Positions 26,080 to 34,373 of a DNA stretch of 64,000 nt are shown in pieces (positions within the stretch are counted from its first letter, which is position 1; each line of letters opens with the position of its first letter). Made by a program: the position numbers and the translations under genes. The DNA lies in the NCBI GenBank assembly GCA_036307305.1, contig JAXJXV010000011.1, positions 1 through 64,000 on the forward strand, in the 5' to 3' direction. A model generated the notes under the pieces. That model was not told where the DNA came from, ran no database searches, and worked only from the letters and a program-made list of their open reading frames with translations. Source of the DNA: SIG607 sp036307305 (lineage in GTDB: Bacteria; Bacillota; Clostridia; Oscillospirales; Acutalibacteraceae).

Positions 26080-26367
26080 TTATAAATTTTCTATTATTTT
26101 CTTAATAGTCTGATAATCGTTCTTTTCTGCAGCTTTTTTCAGTTCATAAACTGTTCTTGAATAATGAAGCTTTTCTTCATAAAAGTTTAATAGCTGTTCA
26201 CTACGCTTGATTATTTCATGAGCGCCCTGACGCGAAATGCCCTCATTCTCAGATATTTCGGACAACGATAAATCATCATAAAAATAATCACCGGCAATTC
26301 TTTTTTGCCGTTCGCTTAATAAATCACCATACACATCTAACAGGTCTGCTAAAGATAAATCCTTCAT
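26080..26367 (-). CDS. ylxM: YlxM-family DNA-binding protein (UPF0122)
   Basis: A 95-aa helix-turn-helix protein resembling sigma factor region 4 (LLDVYGDLLSERQKRIAGDYF, then LSLSEISENEGISRQGAHEIIKR). YlxM proteins associate with SRP components in Gram-positive bacteria, and the gene almost always precedes ffh, as here. First gene of the translation/secretion operon, transcribed from the promoter at 26408-26436. Confidence 0.92.
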   Translation of the reverse strand: MKDLSLADLLDVYGDLLSERQKRIAGDYFYDDLSLSEISENEGISRQGAHEIIKRSEQLLNFYEEKLHYSRTVYELKKAAEKNDYQTIKKIIENL

Positions 26368-26407
26368 TCTATACCTCGCCTGTAAACATTTTTACTTTAC
26401 AGACGGT

Positions 26408-26436
26408 ATTATAACACACAGAAAAACATCTGTCAA
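26408..26436 (-). promoter_or_regulatory. Sigma-A promoter of the ylxM-ffh operon
   Basis: Minus-strand TTGACA (26431-26436), 17-bp spacer and TATAAT (26408-26413): a full consensus match, fitting a housekeeping operon. Confidence 0.8.
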
Positions 26437-26463
26437 GCATTTTTCTTTACAGAAAAATAATTA

Positions 26464-26492
26464 TTGAAAAAGTGCCGTTTATATATTATAAT
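26464..26492 (+). promoter_or_regulatory. Sigma-A promoter of the Opp-type lipoprotein
   Basis: TTGAAA (26464-26469), 17-bp spacer, TATAAT (26487-26492), followed by a leader of about 25 bases to the ATG at 26526. Confidence 0.75.
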
Positions 26493-26525
26493 ATCTGCAT
26501 ATATAATTCCTTTAGGAGAATCAAA

Positions 26526-28019
26526 ATGAAAATTCCGTTAAAGCTAATTTCTCTTTTTCTTTCTGTACTTCTATTAATTTCCGCTTTAAGCGGTTGCGGT
26601 TCCATCAACAAAAACGCGGTTATATATTATGATGCAACCGTTGTTCCCAAAACCCTTGACCCACAACTTGCTTCCAACGATACCGAGCTTCTTATGATTA
26701 GAAATCTCTTTGAGGGTCTTATGCGTGTAGATGAAAACGGTGAAATCGTAAACGGAGTAATATCCGACTACACTTTTAATAATAACGTATACACCTTTAA
26801 CATAAGCGAGACAGCTACCTGGAGTGACGGTCAGTCTGTTACGGCTGAAGATTTTGTATTTGCATTCAAAAGAGCTGTTGACCCTGCTACAAAATCACCA
26901 TACGCCTCAAAGCTCAGCACCATACTAAATGCAGAGCTTATCCTTTCAGGAAATATTGATGCCGAAAACCTCGGTGTTTCCGCAAAATCCCCAAGCGTTT
27001 TTGAAGTAAAATTAGCGCGTAATGATAACGAATTTTTATATAAACTAACGACAGCGGTTTGTATGCCCTGCAGAAAAGATTTTTTCGATTCCTGTGAGGG
27101 TCAATACGGACTTAGTAAAACTCATTTGCTGACTAACGGTTCGTATAGACTTACCAAATGGAATACTCAGGACTTTGCAGCGCGTCTACACAGAAACGAT
27201 AAATACTATGGACGCTTCGCCGCTAAGAATTCAGCAATTTTTATTTCTTATAATCCCGATGCAGAAAATCTCGAAAAGCTTTCTAAATCTTCGGTTGATA
27301 TCAGCTTTATAAAAATGGACCAACTTGATGAATCTGCATCGTTAAACCTAAAAAATGCCCAATATCAAAACGTTGTATGGGTAATGGAATTCAGCGAAAA
27401 GCTGCCCTTTGATTTACGACGGGCTTTTATTCACGCCATTGACAGAAGTTCTTACGCAGGTGACCTTGGAATTGGATATAACATTTCCTATTCCTTGTTC
27501 CCACCTTCCCTTGTTGAAGAAAATATGGATTATATAGGTATGCATTCATATAATCTGAATGAAGCGCGTAAACTGTTCAACAGTTCACTTCTTGACCTTC
27601 CCAACCAAAAATTACCTTCTACCACTCTTATTTATTATAACGACGAGGATATGAAGGTGCCGATTAACGATATTGTAGGACATTGGCAAAACAACCTTGG
27701 CGCTTATATTAATATGCAGCCATCTGATTCTCTCAGTGAAATTAAGACAAACTTAGCAAACGGTACCAATACAATAGCAATATACCCCGTAACTATCACA
27801 GATAAAGACCCAAGTGTATTCTGCTATCAGTTAGGCTTCGATTATGCAAATACCTCTATTAAAACAATAAACGCCATACAGACGAATATTATGTCACACT
27901 ACAAAATAGTTCCAATAGCCTTTGAAAATTCAGTTATTGCTTATCAAAGCGAAATAGTTGATTTCAATTTCGGTCTTGGAAACGGACTGATAGATTTCGC
28001 TTATGTAACCAAAAAATAA
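26526..28019 (+). CDS. Oligopeptide ABC transporter substrate-binding lipoprotein (OppA-like)
   Basis: A 497-aa extracellular binding protein of solute-binding family 5. The N-terminal signal ends in the lipobox ALSGC at about residue 22. The fold starts with ATVVPKTLDPQLASNDTELLMIRNLFEGLMRVDENG, followed by the family block ATWSDGQSVTAEDFVFAFKR. TTTAGGAGA precedes the ATG at 26526. It is monocistronic, with no permease or ATPase genes nearby, so it either feeds an Opp system encoded elsewhere or acts as a peptide (pheromone) receptor. At 497 aa it is slightly shorter than classical OppA. Confidence 0.9.
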   Translation: MKIPLKLISLFLSVLLLISALSGCGSINKNAVIYYDATVVPKTLDPQLASNDTELLMIRNLFEGLMRVDENGEIVNGVISDYTFNNNVYTFNISETATWSDGQSVTAEDFVFAFKRAVDPATKSPYASKLSTILNAELILSGNIDAENLGVSAKSPSVFEVKLARNDNEFLYKLTTAVCMPCRKDFFDSCEGQYGLSKTHLLTNGSYRLTKWNTQDFAARLHRNDKYYGRFAAKNSAIFISYNPDAENLEKLSKSSVDISFIKMDQLDESASLNLKNAQYQNVVWVMEFSEKLPFDLRRAFIHAIDRSSYAGDLGIGYNISYSLFPPSLVEENMDYIGMHSYNLNEARKLFNSSLLDLPNQKLPSTTLIYYNDEDMKVPINDIVGHWQNNLGAYINMQPSDSLSEIKTNLANGTNTIAIYPVTITDKDPSVFCYQLGFDYANTSIKTINAIQTNIMSHYKIVPIAFENSVIAYQSEIVDFNFGLGNGLIDFAYVTKK

Positions 28020-28043
28020 AAAACGGCCGCAAGGCCGTTTTTT
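28018..28043. terminator. Bidirectional terminator between oppA-like gene and sigE
   Basis: Stem AAAAAACGGCC/GGCCGTTTTTT with a GCAA tetraloop, between convergent genes. Confidence 0.85.
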
Positions 28044-28749
28044 ATGTTATTTTTTCAATTTGATGTTTGAGTTTTTCAATAATTCTTTTTTCAAGTCTGG
28101 AAATATATGACTGAGATATTCCCAGATAATCAGCAACCTGTTTTTGCGTCAGTTCCCTGTGTCCAGACATACCGAATCGCAGTTGCATTATTTCTTTTTC
28201 ACGAACAGGAAGTCTGTCAACAAGTTCGTTTAGCAACCGCCTTTCGTCTTCCCTTTCGATTTCTCTGCCCACCTCTTCTCCGTCGCTTCCGAGTACGTCT
28301 GAAAGCAGTAGCTCATTACCATCCCAATCAACGTTCAAAGGCTCGTCTATTGAAACCTCGCATTTCAGTACCGACGTTTTTCTAAGATACATAAGAATTT
28401 CGTTTTCGATACAACGGGATGCATAGGTTGCTAATTTTATATTTTTATCAGGCTGAAAAGTATTTACCGCCTTTATAAGACCTATCGTCCCTATTGAAAC
28501 AAGGTCTTCTGCACTGGCTGAAGAGGATTCAAATTTCTTGGCTATATACACTACAAGTCTCAGATTATGTGTTATAAGTTTTTCTTTTACGAATTCGCGC
28601 TTATCGTCATAATCCGTTAACAACTCCCGTTCTTCTTCTGCAGTAAGGGGCGCAGGTAAGGTTTCGCTGCCGTTTATGTAATAAATTTTTTTACATATTC
28701 CTAACCTTACCATAATTTTAGAAATAAAATTTCTTAATATTAAAAACAT
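28042..28749 (-). CDS. sigE: Sporulation sigma factor SigE precursor
   Basis: Mother-cell-specific early sporulation sigma factor (235 aa). The hydrophobic N-terminus (MFLILRNFISKIMVRLGI) is the membrane-associated pro-sequence removed to activate it. Region 2 includes LTDYDDKREFVKEKLITHNLRLVVYIAKKF and EDLVSIGTIGLIKAV; region 4 ends LTQKQVADYLGISQSYISRLEKR. It lies 26 bases downstream of spoIIGA, the conserved pair in spore formers. This shows descent from an endospore-forming lineage. Confidence 0.95.
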   Translation of the reverse strand: MFLILRNFISKIMVRLGICKKIYYINGSETLPAPLTAEEERELLTDYDDKREFVKEKLITHNLRLVVYIAKKFESSSASAEDLVSIGTIGLIKAVNTFQPDKNIKLATYASRCIENEILMYLRKTSVLKCEVSIDEPLNVDWDGNELLLSDVLGSDGEEVGREIEREDERRLLNELVDRLPVREKEIMQLRFGMSGHRELTQKQVADYLGISQSYISRLEKRIIEKLKHQIEKIT

Positions 28750-28775
28750 ATTTATTCTCCGTTCAATATATTATT

Positions 28776-29567
28776 TCATCCAAAAATCTGGGGACTCACA
28801 ATTCCCTTATAATCACCATCGAATTTTTTATCGGCTACAGCCAACAAAACAGGAGTTTCTATTTTATTATCTACAAACACTTTTTGTATAGAGAACGCAG
28901 GTATTAACCCATTACCTATTACTGAATGAATGGGCAATAATAATGAGGGGAGCCCCTCCAAATTGCCCAATATTTCCTCTGCTGTTTCCTTATCCGTTAT
29001 AACTACCGGTTTATTTCCGTATGGGTCGGTCAAAGAATTTCCCGTATCTACAAGCGCTTTAAAATTCACAGTCTTATCATTATTTTGTATTTTTATATCA
29101 CAGCGCCGCGCATACCGTTCCCTTTTCTTTATAATATACTGCACTATTCTGGTAACGACATAGAAAAAACAGGAAGCAATTATAAACTCCAGCGGTGATA
29201 TATCAAAATAAACTACTGAATTACTAAGCAGCATACCTTTGGGCTTTACAAAAACCCAAAGTGCCACCATTAAACCGCAAAAAATAATGTTTACACTTAT
29301 AAAATATAATAACAATTTTAAAAATTTCTTTCTAATTCCAAATGCCAATGCAACTACCGTAACGGCAGTAACGCAAAATAATAAGATATGTAATAGTGTA
29401 TGCATATTTTCTATAAAAATCGTAAGAGAAAAGAGCGAACTGACCAAAGCAGATATTACTAATCTGACAGGTCGTATATATGTTTCTGTCAGCGTAGCAG
29501 TTAAACTGATAATTAAATAATCAATAACAGCATTAAGCAGTATAAGAACATCAACATATACAGTCAT
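28776..29567 (-). CDS. spoIIGA: Sigma-E processing peptidase SpoIIGA
   Basis: Membrane-embedded aspartic protease (263 aa) that cleaves the pro-sequence of SigE when triggered from the forespore. Five hydrophobic segments fill residues 1-140. The cytoplasmic protease domain carries the catalytic motif FKALVDTGNSLTDPYG and later LLPIHSVIGNG. Start at ATG 29567 after AGGTGATG, giving MTVYVDVLILLN, which aligns with the usual SpoIIGA N-terminus; ATG 29573 is also possible. It is somewhat shorter than the roughly 310-aa Bacillus protein. Confidence 0.93.
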   Translation of the reverse strand: MTVYVDVLILLNAVIDYLIISLTATLTETYIRPVRLVISALVSSLFSLTIFIENMHTLLHILLFCVTAVTVVALAFGIRKKFLKLLLYFISVNIIFCGLMVALWVFVKPKGMLLSNSVVYFDISPLEFIIASCFFYVVTRIVQYIIKKRERYARRCDIKIQNNDKTVNFKALVDTGNSLTDPYGNKPVVITDKETAEEILGNLEGLPSLLLPIHSVIGNGLIPAFSIQKVFVDNKIETPVLLAVADKKFDGDYKGIVSPQIFG

Positions 29568-29645
29568 AAACATCACCTATGATAAATTATACACCACTCA
29601 GTTTGCGAATTTTGCCGAAAACGGTAGCTAACTTTAAAAAATATA

Positions 29646-29673
29646 AAAACAGCACCCGAATGGGTGCTGTTTT
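29646..29673 (-). terminator. Terminator downstream of the HtrA-like protease
   Basis: Perfect stem ACAGCACCC/GGGTGCTGT with a GAAT loop and flanking A/T tracts, 13 bases beyond the protease stop. Confidence 0.8.
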
Positions 29674-29685
29674 ATTAGTCAGATA

Positions 29686-31011
29686 TTATTTAGTTGTATA
29701 TACGTAACTTGAAGAACCTGTATCCGTCAGTAACTTTGCAGAAATTGATTTTGTGGAACCGTTTGACGTATATACGGTAAAATCGAGGGAGTCACCGGGT
29801 TTAGCAGACTCAATTGCATCAAGTATTACACTGTCTGAGGTTATAGCCACACCATTGACCTCGGTAATGATATCGCCTTCGGTTACCTTTCCGTAAAGTC
29901 CGCTATCCTCAGCAACCGATACAACAAGAATTCCCGTAGTATCGTATTTTTCAATTTCTCTTACAATTTCATTAATTGTTTGATACGTTATACCAAGACG
30001 AGCGCGGTCATTAACACAACCGTACTCAATAAGTGATTCCACAACCCATTTTGTTGTAGTTGTAGGGATTGCAAATCCAATACCCTCATAAGCTTCTCCT
30101 GCGACCTTAGAAGATGTAATTCCGATTATCTGTCCATACATATTCACAAGAGCGCCGCCTGAGTTGCCTGGGTTTATTGGTGTACTTGTCTGAATCATTT
30201 TCATAGTATAATTTGATGAAGTGGAAACACGTCTGTCTTTAAGAGAAATAATGCCCTCGGTTATACTGTTTTCTTCTATCTGATTAGGTCTGCCCACGGC
30301 AACAACGTTTTCGCCGATAACAAGCTCGTCTGAATTACCGAAAACGGCAGGCGTAAATCCTTTTGCATCGATTTTTAATACAGCCAAATCACTGCGGGTA
30401 TCACCTGCAACAAAAGTAGCAGAATATTCTTTTCCGTCATAAAAACGAACTCGGAATTTTGCCGACGGAATACCTTCGTAAATATGGTCGTTAGTTATTA
30501 TATAACCGTCCTCTGTATAAACAACACCTGAAGCAGTAGACATATTACCGTTTGAACCGTACACGGTTATGCCTACAACCGATTTATTCACGATATCATA
30601 AACCTGCGCAGCAGTGTACTCATCAGTATCTGCAGGCTTTGACGTCAAATTCAGGGTTGTAGAAGAGAAATTACCGCCCTTGTATTTATTTATACCAACC
30701 AGATATCCGCCAAGGCATGAACCTGTTACAACAATAACCAAAGCCATAACAACAGCAAAAAGCTTCAAGCCTTTTGAAAGCGGTGCTTTATCTTTTTTTA
30801 TAGGCGAATATTCAAATGACTGGTCATCAGTTCTGTTAACAAAAGGATTATTTATTATTTCGCCATCTGAAAACTGTTGGTCGTTATCCGTTTCACCAAT
30901 CAAAATTTCATTAACAGACTCTTCACCGCAGACATCCTGATTTTCAACTGCTTCTTCATTTTCCGTAGATGTGTTTTCGGGAAAAACATGGTTTTCATCA
31001 AATTCGTTCAT
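29686..31011 (-). CDS. HtrA/DegP-like membrane-anchored serine protease
   Basis: A 441-aa envelope quality-control protease. The acidic cytoplasmic N-terminus of about 75 residues is followed by one transmembrane helix (LKLFAVVMALVIVVTGSCLGGYLVG). The trypsin-like domain contains the triad in ITNDHIYEG (His), GDTRSDLAVLKI (Asp) and TPINPGNSGGALVN (Ser). A C-terminal PDZ domain covers about residues 335-425 (ILVVSVAEDSGLYGKVTEGDIITEVNG). It is encoded two bases after the sensor kinase, so the three genes form one unit resembling the CssRS-HtrA envelope stress systems. Confidence 0.94.
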   Translation of the reverse strand: MNEFDENHVFPENTSTENEEAVENQDVCGEESVNEILIGETDNDQQFSDGEIINNPFVNRTDDQSFEYSPIKKDKAPLSKGLKLFAVVMALVIVVTGSCLGGYLVGINKYKGGNFSSTTLNLTSKPADTDEYTAAQVYDIVNKSVVGITVYGSNGNMSTASGVVYTEDGYIITNDHIYEGIPSAKFRVRFYDGKEYSATFVAGDTRSDLAVLKIDAKGFTPAVFGNSDELVIGENVVAVGRPNQIEENSITEGIISLKDRRVSTSSNYTMKMIQTSTPINPGNSGGALVNMYGQIIGITSSKVAGEAYEGIGFAIPTTTTKWVVESLIEYGCVNDRARLGITYQTINEIVREIEKYDTTGILVVSVAEDSGLYGKVTEGDIITEVNGVAITSDSVILDAIESAKPGDSLDFTVYTSNGSTKSISAKLLTDTGSSSYVYTTK

Positions 31012-31013
31012 TT

Positions 31014-32450
31014 TTATTCCTCCGTATAATTAAGCGGTAATATTATACCAAACTGTGTAAAGACATTCTCAGTACTCTTTACAAAAGCTTTACCGCCGTG
31101 CAGTTTAATAATATTTTTCACAAGATAAAGCCCAAGACCCGTACTGTCTTTGTTGGCTGACCTTGAAAAATCGCCTTTATAAAATCTTTCAAATATTAAC
31201 GGTAAATCCTTTTCAGGAATACCATCGCCTGTATTTTCCAAAGTAAATTCAACAGTTTTGCTGTCAGCTTTCATATTAAATTTAAGCTGTCCACCCTCAT
31301 TGGTAAACTTTATTGCATTGTCGCAGAGATTGTATATAACCTGATGAATCAAATCCTTATCCGCATTTATTGTTACGTTTTCAAAACCTTCAAGTCCATA
31401 TACCCGAAGTTTTTTATCTTCAATTCGCTGCTCCTGATTAAGCACTACATCCAAAATCAGATTCTTAAGGTCGAACTGGCTCCGCTTTAATTTTATCTCT
31501 CCAGCCTCAAACTTCGAAAGATTAAGCATACCCTGTACAAGTCGTGATAATCTTTTAACCTCATCAGATACGATTTTCAGATAATAATCCTGTTTTGAAG
31601 AATCAATAGTTCCGTCAATTATACCGTCTATAAACCCACCAATAGTAGTCATTGGTGTTTTAAGCTCGTGAGAAACATTTGCGATAAAACTTCTTCGCAT
31701 ATTTTCAAGCTCTACAAGAGAATTTGTCATACTGTTAAAGGATTCCGACAGCATACCTATTTCATCATTACTCATAACAGGTATTCGCCGTGAAAAATCA
31801 CCCTTTGCCATAGCCTTTGCTGCTTCTGACATTAGCTTTAAAGGTTTTATCCACCTATACGTCATAGTATATAGTGAGAAAAACAGTATCAAAATAGGCA
31901 CGATTGCGGCAAATGCATACAGCTTAAAAAGTTCGCCGTAAAATTCAGTGAGCGCAGAAGCGGGTGAAGACGCGAAAACATAAGCCACCGCAACACCATT
32001 ATTATCTGTTACAATTCTGCCTGCAGTATAATGAACGTCCTTATAAACCCCGCCCATTTTGCCTATTTCCTCAAAACGTTTATCGGCTGAATTAATCAAT
32101 GATCCAGATATCCCAACCACAGAATGATTACAAACACCGTCAATTGCAAAATCACTACATGAACAGGCGATTATTTTTCCTGTTTCATCTGAGATTATTA
32201 CACGGCTGTCATTAAGCACCGAAATCATTCGTACCATATTGCTCAGATTATCTTTAAAAAACTGAGAATTATAATCAGATTCAATAAATCTCGATACAGC
32301 TGAACAAGATGCATTTAATGAACTCATTTTTTCCTTTGATAGAAAACTGTTAATTAAAATACTGACGATTATGACAATAGCAGTAATACAAAGCAAAAAG
32401 CTTACCGATATGGCAACAAAATATTTTTTAAAAGTATTTAGTTTTGCCAA
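31014..32450 (-). CDS. Sensor histidine kinase
   Basis: A 478-aa membrane kinase: TM1 near residues 12-34, an extracytoplasmic sensor of about 130 residues containing three cysteines (CSCSDFAIDGVCNH), TM2 near 170-192, HAMP (WIKPLKLMSEAAKAMAKGDF), HisKA with the phosphorylated His in IANVSHELKTPMTTI, and HATPase_c with NLCDNAIKFTNEGG and STGLGLYLVKNI. It starts at TTG 32450 after GAGGTAAG, one base after the regulator's stop. It probably senses envelope or secretion stress and controls the downstream HtrA-like protease. Confidence 0.93.
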   Translation of the reverse strand: MAKLNTFKKYFVAISVSFLLCITAIVIIVSILINSFLSKEKMSSLNASCSAVSRFIESDYNSQFFKDNLSNMVRMISVLNDSRVIISDETGKIIACSCSDFAIDGVCNHSVVGISGSLINSADKRFEEIGKMGGVYKDVHYTAGRIVTDNNGVAVAYVFASSPASALTEFYGELFKLYAFAAIVPILILFFSLYTMTYRWIKPLKLMSEAAKAMAKGDFSRRIPVMSNDEIGMLSESFNSMTNSLVELENMRRSFIANVSHELKTPMTTIGGFIDGIIDGTIDSSKQDYYLKIVSDEVKRLSRLVQGMLNLSKFEAGEIKLKRSQFDLKNLILDVVLNQEQRIEDKKLRVYGLEGFENVTINADKDLIHQVIYNLCDNAIKFTNEGGQLKFNMKADSKTVEFTLENTGDGIPEKDLPLIFERFYKGDFSRSANKDSTGLGLYLVKNIIKLHGGKAFVKSTENVFTQFGIILPLNYTEE

Positions 32451-32451
32451 T

Positions 32452-33138
32452 TTATCTTACCTCAAATTTATATCCTACGCCCCATACAGTCTTGAGAGTC
32501 CACTTATCAGAAACACCCTCAAGCTTTTCTCTTAAGCGTTTTACGTGAACATCAACGGTACGGGAGTCGCCGTAATAGTCAAAACCCCATACTTCATCAA
32601 GCAACTGGTCGCGCGTAAATACGCGGTTAGGATTACTCGCGAGATGAAAAATCAGTTCAAGCTCTTTTGGCGGAGTATCCACGTGTTCGCCATTAACGAC
32701 AAGCTCATAGTTTGTGAGATTAACAGAAAAGTTTTCAAAACGTACTTCTTTAATATCCTTCCCGTCAGCAACACCGCTACGTCTCAGAACAGCTTTTATT
32801 CTTGCAATAACCTCTTTAGCATCAAACGGTTTGGAAACATAATCGTCCGCACCAAGCTCAAGACCCAAAATCTTATCAAAGGTCTCGCCCTTTGCCGTTA
32901 GCATTATTATGGGTACGTCAGAGGACTTTCTGATTTCTCGGCAGACCTGCCAACCGTCGATACCCGGCAACATAATATCAAGAAGAATCAAATCAGGTAA
33001 ATACTTCCCTTCAGCCTCAACAGCTTTTATGCCGTTATTAACTGAATAAACCTCAAAACCGTCCTTTTCAAGATACAGTCGCAATAACTCACATATATTC
33101 TCATCATCGTCAACAATGAGTATTTTGAGCTTATCCAT
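32452..33138 (-). CDS. OmpR/PhoB-family response regulator
   Basis: A 228-aa two-domain regulator. The receiver carries VDDDEN acidic residues, the phospho-acceptor Asp in DLILLDIMLPGIDGW and the Lys in YVSKPFDAKEV. The C-terminal winged helix ends with GDSRTVDVHVKRLREKL and TVWGVGYKFEV. GGAGG precedes ATG 33138; the frame extends ten codons upstream without a better site. First gene of the regulator-kinase-protease operon. Confidence 0.95.
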   Translation of the reverse strand: MDKLKILIVDDDENICELLRLYLEKDGFEVYSVNNGIKAVEAEGKYLPDLILLDIMLPGIDGWQVCREIRKSSDVPIIMLTAKGETFDKILGLELGADDYVSKPFDAKEVIARIKAVLRRSGVADGKDIKEVRFENFSVNLTNYELVVNGEHVDTPPKELELIFHLASNPNRVFTRDQLLDEVWGFDYYGDSRTVDVHVKRLREKLEGVSDKWTLKTVWGVGYKFEVR

Positions 33139-33284
33139 TTTACTTCCTCCAAAATCAAGACAGTACACTTACAGTACAACATTACTGTTACGAAAATATG
33201 AATAAATAATAATTTTTTTAAAAATTGTTAAGTTGTAAAGAAAGCCGCCCACCGAAAGTGGACGGCAATATATACAATGATATA

Positions 33285-33572
33285 TTATTCGGCAGAATTT
33301 TCTTCTTTCATTTTTGCGAAACATTCACTGCAGTATACAGGACGGTCGTCACGCGGCTGGAAAGGAACCTTTGCGGGGTTACCACAAGCACTGCAGGTAG
33401 TCTCAAACATTTCACGCGGTGCTCTGCCAGCGTTTTTACGTTTGTCACGGCAGGGTTTACAACGCAGTGGCTCATTTGCAAATCCTTTGGACTCGTAGAA
33501 TTCCTGTTCTCTTGCAGTGAATACGAATTCTTCTCCGCAGTCCTTGCAAACTAAAGTCTTGTCTTCGAACAT
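33285..33572 (-). CDS. Zinc-ribbon protein (zf-trcl type)
   Basis: A 95-aa protein with four CxxC pairs: LVCKDCGEEF, RCKPCRDKR, TTCSACGNP and VYCSECFAK, enough for two zinc sites. The first pair and FTAREQEFYESKGFANEPLRC match the clostridial 'probable zinc-ribbon' family; the last two pairs form a second ribbon. The C-terminus resembles CxxC-x-CxxC proteins fused to RNA- or protein-binding functions, but no activity is known. GTGAGGT precedes the ATG, and the tRNA-like sequence at 33599-33663 lies 27 bases upstream on the same strand. Confidence 0.85.
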   Translation of the reverse strand: MFEDKTLVCKDCGEEFVFTAREQEFYESKGFANEPLRCKPCRDKRKNAGRAPREMFETTCSACGNPAKVPFQPRDDRPVYCSECFAKMKEENSAE

Positions 33573-33598
33573 TTTTTGTACCTCACTTGTTTGGTTTT

Positions 33599-33663
33599 TA
33601 GCCCCGGTCGGAATTCCACCGACATCTTTGAAAACAACGCTCTGAAATTTGAGCTACATGGGC
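33599..33663 (-). pseudogene. tRNA-like sequence lacking an anticodon arm
   Basis: Read on the minus strand it follows tRNA order: an acceptor-like GCCC paired with GGGC (inner pairs poor), TA, a D-arm stem GCTC/GAGC, 15 bases where 23 are expected for the anticodon and variable regions, and a T-arm stem GTCGG/CCGAC. The D loop (AAATTTCA) lacks GG and the T loop (TGGAATT) lacks TTC, so the D-loop/T-loop contact cannot form, and no anticodon arm is present. It cannot be a normal tRNA. It is either a decayed tRNA or a tRNA-derived element in the leader of the zinc-ribbon gene. Confidence 0.45.
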
Positions 33664-33680
33664 ATATATAATCATAGGAA

Positions 33681-34250
33681 TCACCTATTGATTTTTCTGA
33701 TTTTCTTTCTAGCTCTGTGTAATGCATTATTAACGTCTTTAACGTCAATACCAAGAGCCTGAGCAACGTCAACGTAAGTACCGAAACGCAGATACGCGGT
33801 TATCACGTTATACTCAAAAGAAGAAAGAGTAAACTTAATCTTATCCAAAAAATGAATATATGACTCTTTATTTATAACAGCATTCTCAGGGTCAACGTCA
33901 GCACTTTCAATATTTTCATCTATTGAAGTTAGAAGTGAATTGGGGATATTCTTCTTCCCTGATAGCTTTCTTAGTGAGGTTATTATGCTACGTTTTATGC
34001 AAACAGATGCAAAGGTAGAAAACGAAGCAGAAGAAAAATTATAAACACCAGCTGCGCTATAAAGTGCCAAAAGAGCTTCCTGCGTTATATCGTCTTTATC
34101 GTTATCGCTACAGTTAAATGCAGACAAATAATAATTAATAACAGGCATATAGCGTTTTGAAATAATTTGAAAGCTGTCAGTGTTACCTTCTTGAATCTCA
34201 GCTACTAATTTATTCTCATCAATAAGGGAAATATCAACACCAAAATCCAT
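33681..34250 (-). CDS. Sigma-70-family factor, SigH-like
   Basis: A 189-aa sigma factor with region 2 (LVAEIQEGNTDSFQIISKRY, then DKDDITQEALLALYSAAGVYNF and SFSTFASVCIKRSIITSLRK) and region 4 (LSSFEYNVITAYLRFGTYVDVAQALGIDVKDVNNALHRARKKIRK). Length and lack of region 1 fit the SigH group, which starts sporulation in Firmicutes, but the sequence is divergent. Start ATG 34250 was chosen as the first methionine with a sensible N-terminus; its ribosome binding site is weak (GGTG). Transcribed from the consensus promoter at 34286-34314. Confidence 0.8.
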   Translation of the reverse strand: MDFGVDISLIDENKLVAEIQEGNTDSFQIISKRYMPVINYYLSAFNCSDNDKDDITQEALLALYSAAGVYNFSSASFSTFASVCIKRSIITSLRKLSGKKNIPNSLLTSIDENIESADVDPENAVINKESYIHFLDKIKFTLSSFEYNVITAYLRFGTYVDVAQALGIDVKDVNNALHRARKKIRKINR

Positions 34251-34285
34251 TAAACGCACCAACAAAACTAACAATTTACTGTAAT

Positions 34286-34314
34286 ATCATACTACAGTAA
34301 ATCTTTATTGTCAA
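34286..34314 (-). promoter_or_regulatory. Sigma-A promoter of the SigH-like gene
   Basis: Minus-strand TTGACA (34309-34314), 17-bp spacer, TATGAT (34286-34291). Confidence 0.75.
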
Positions 34315-34373
34315 GAGAAAAAGTGAAAATGTATACATAAATTTTTGTATTTGTTAAAAAAATACATCAAATT

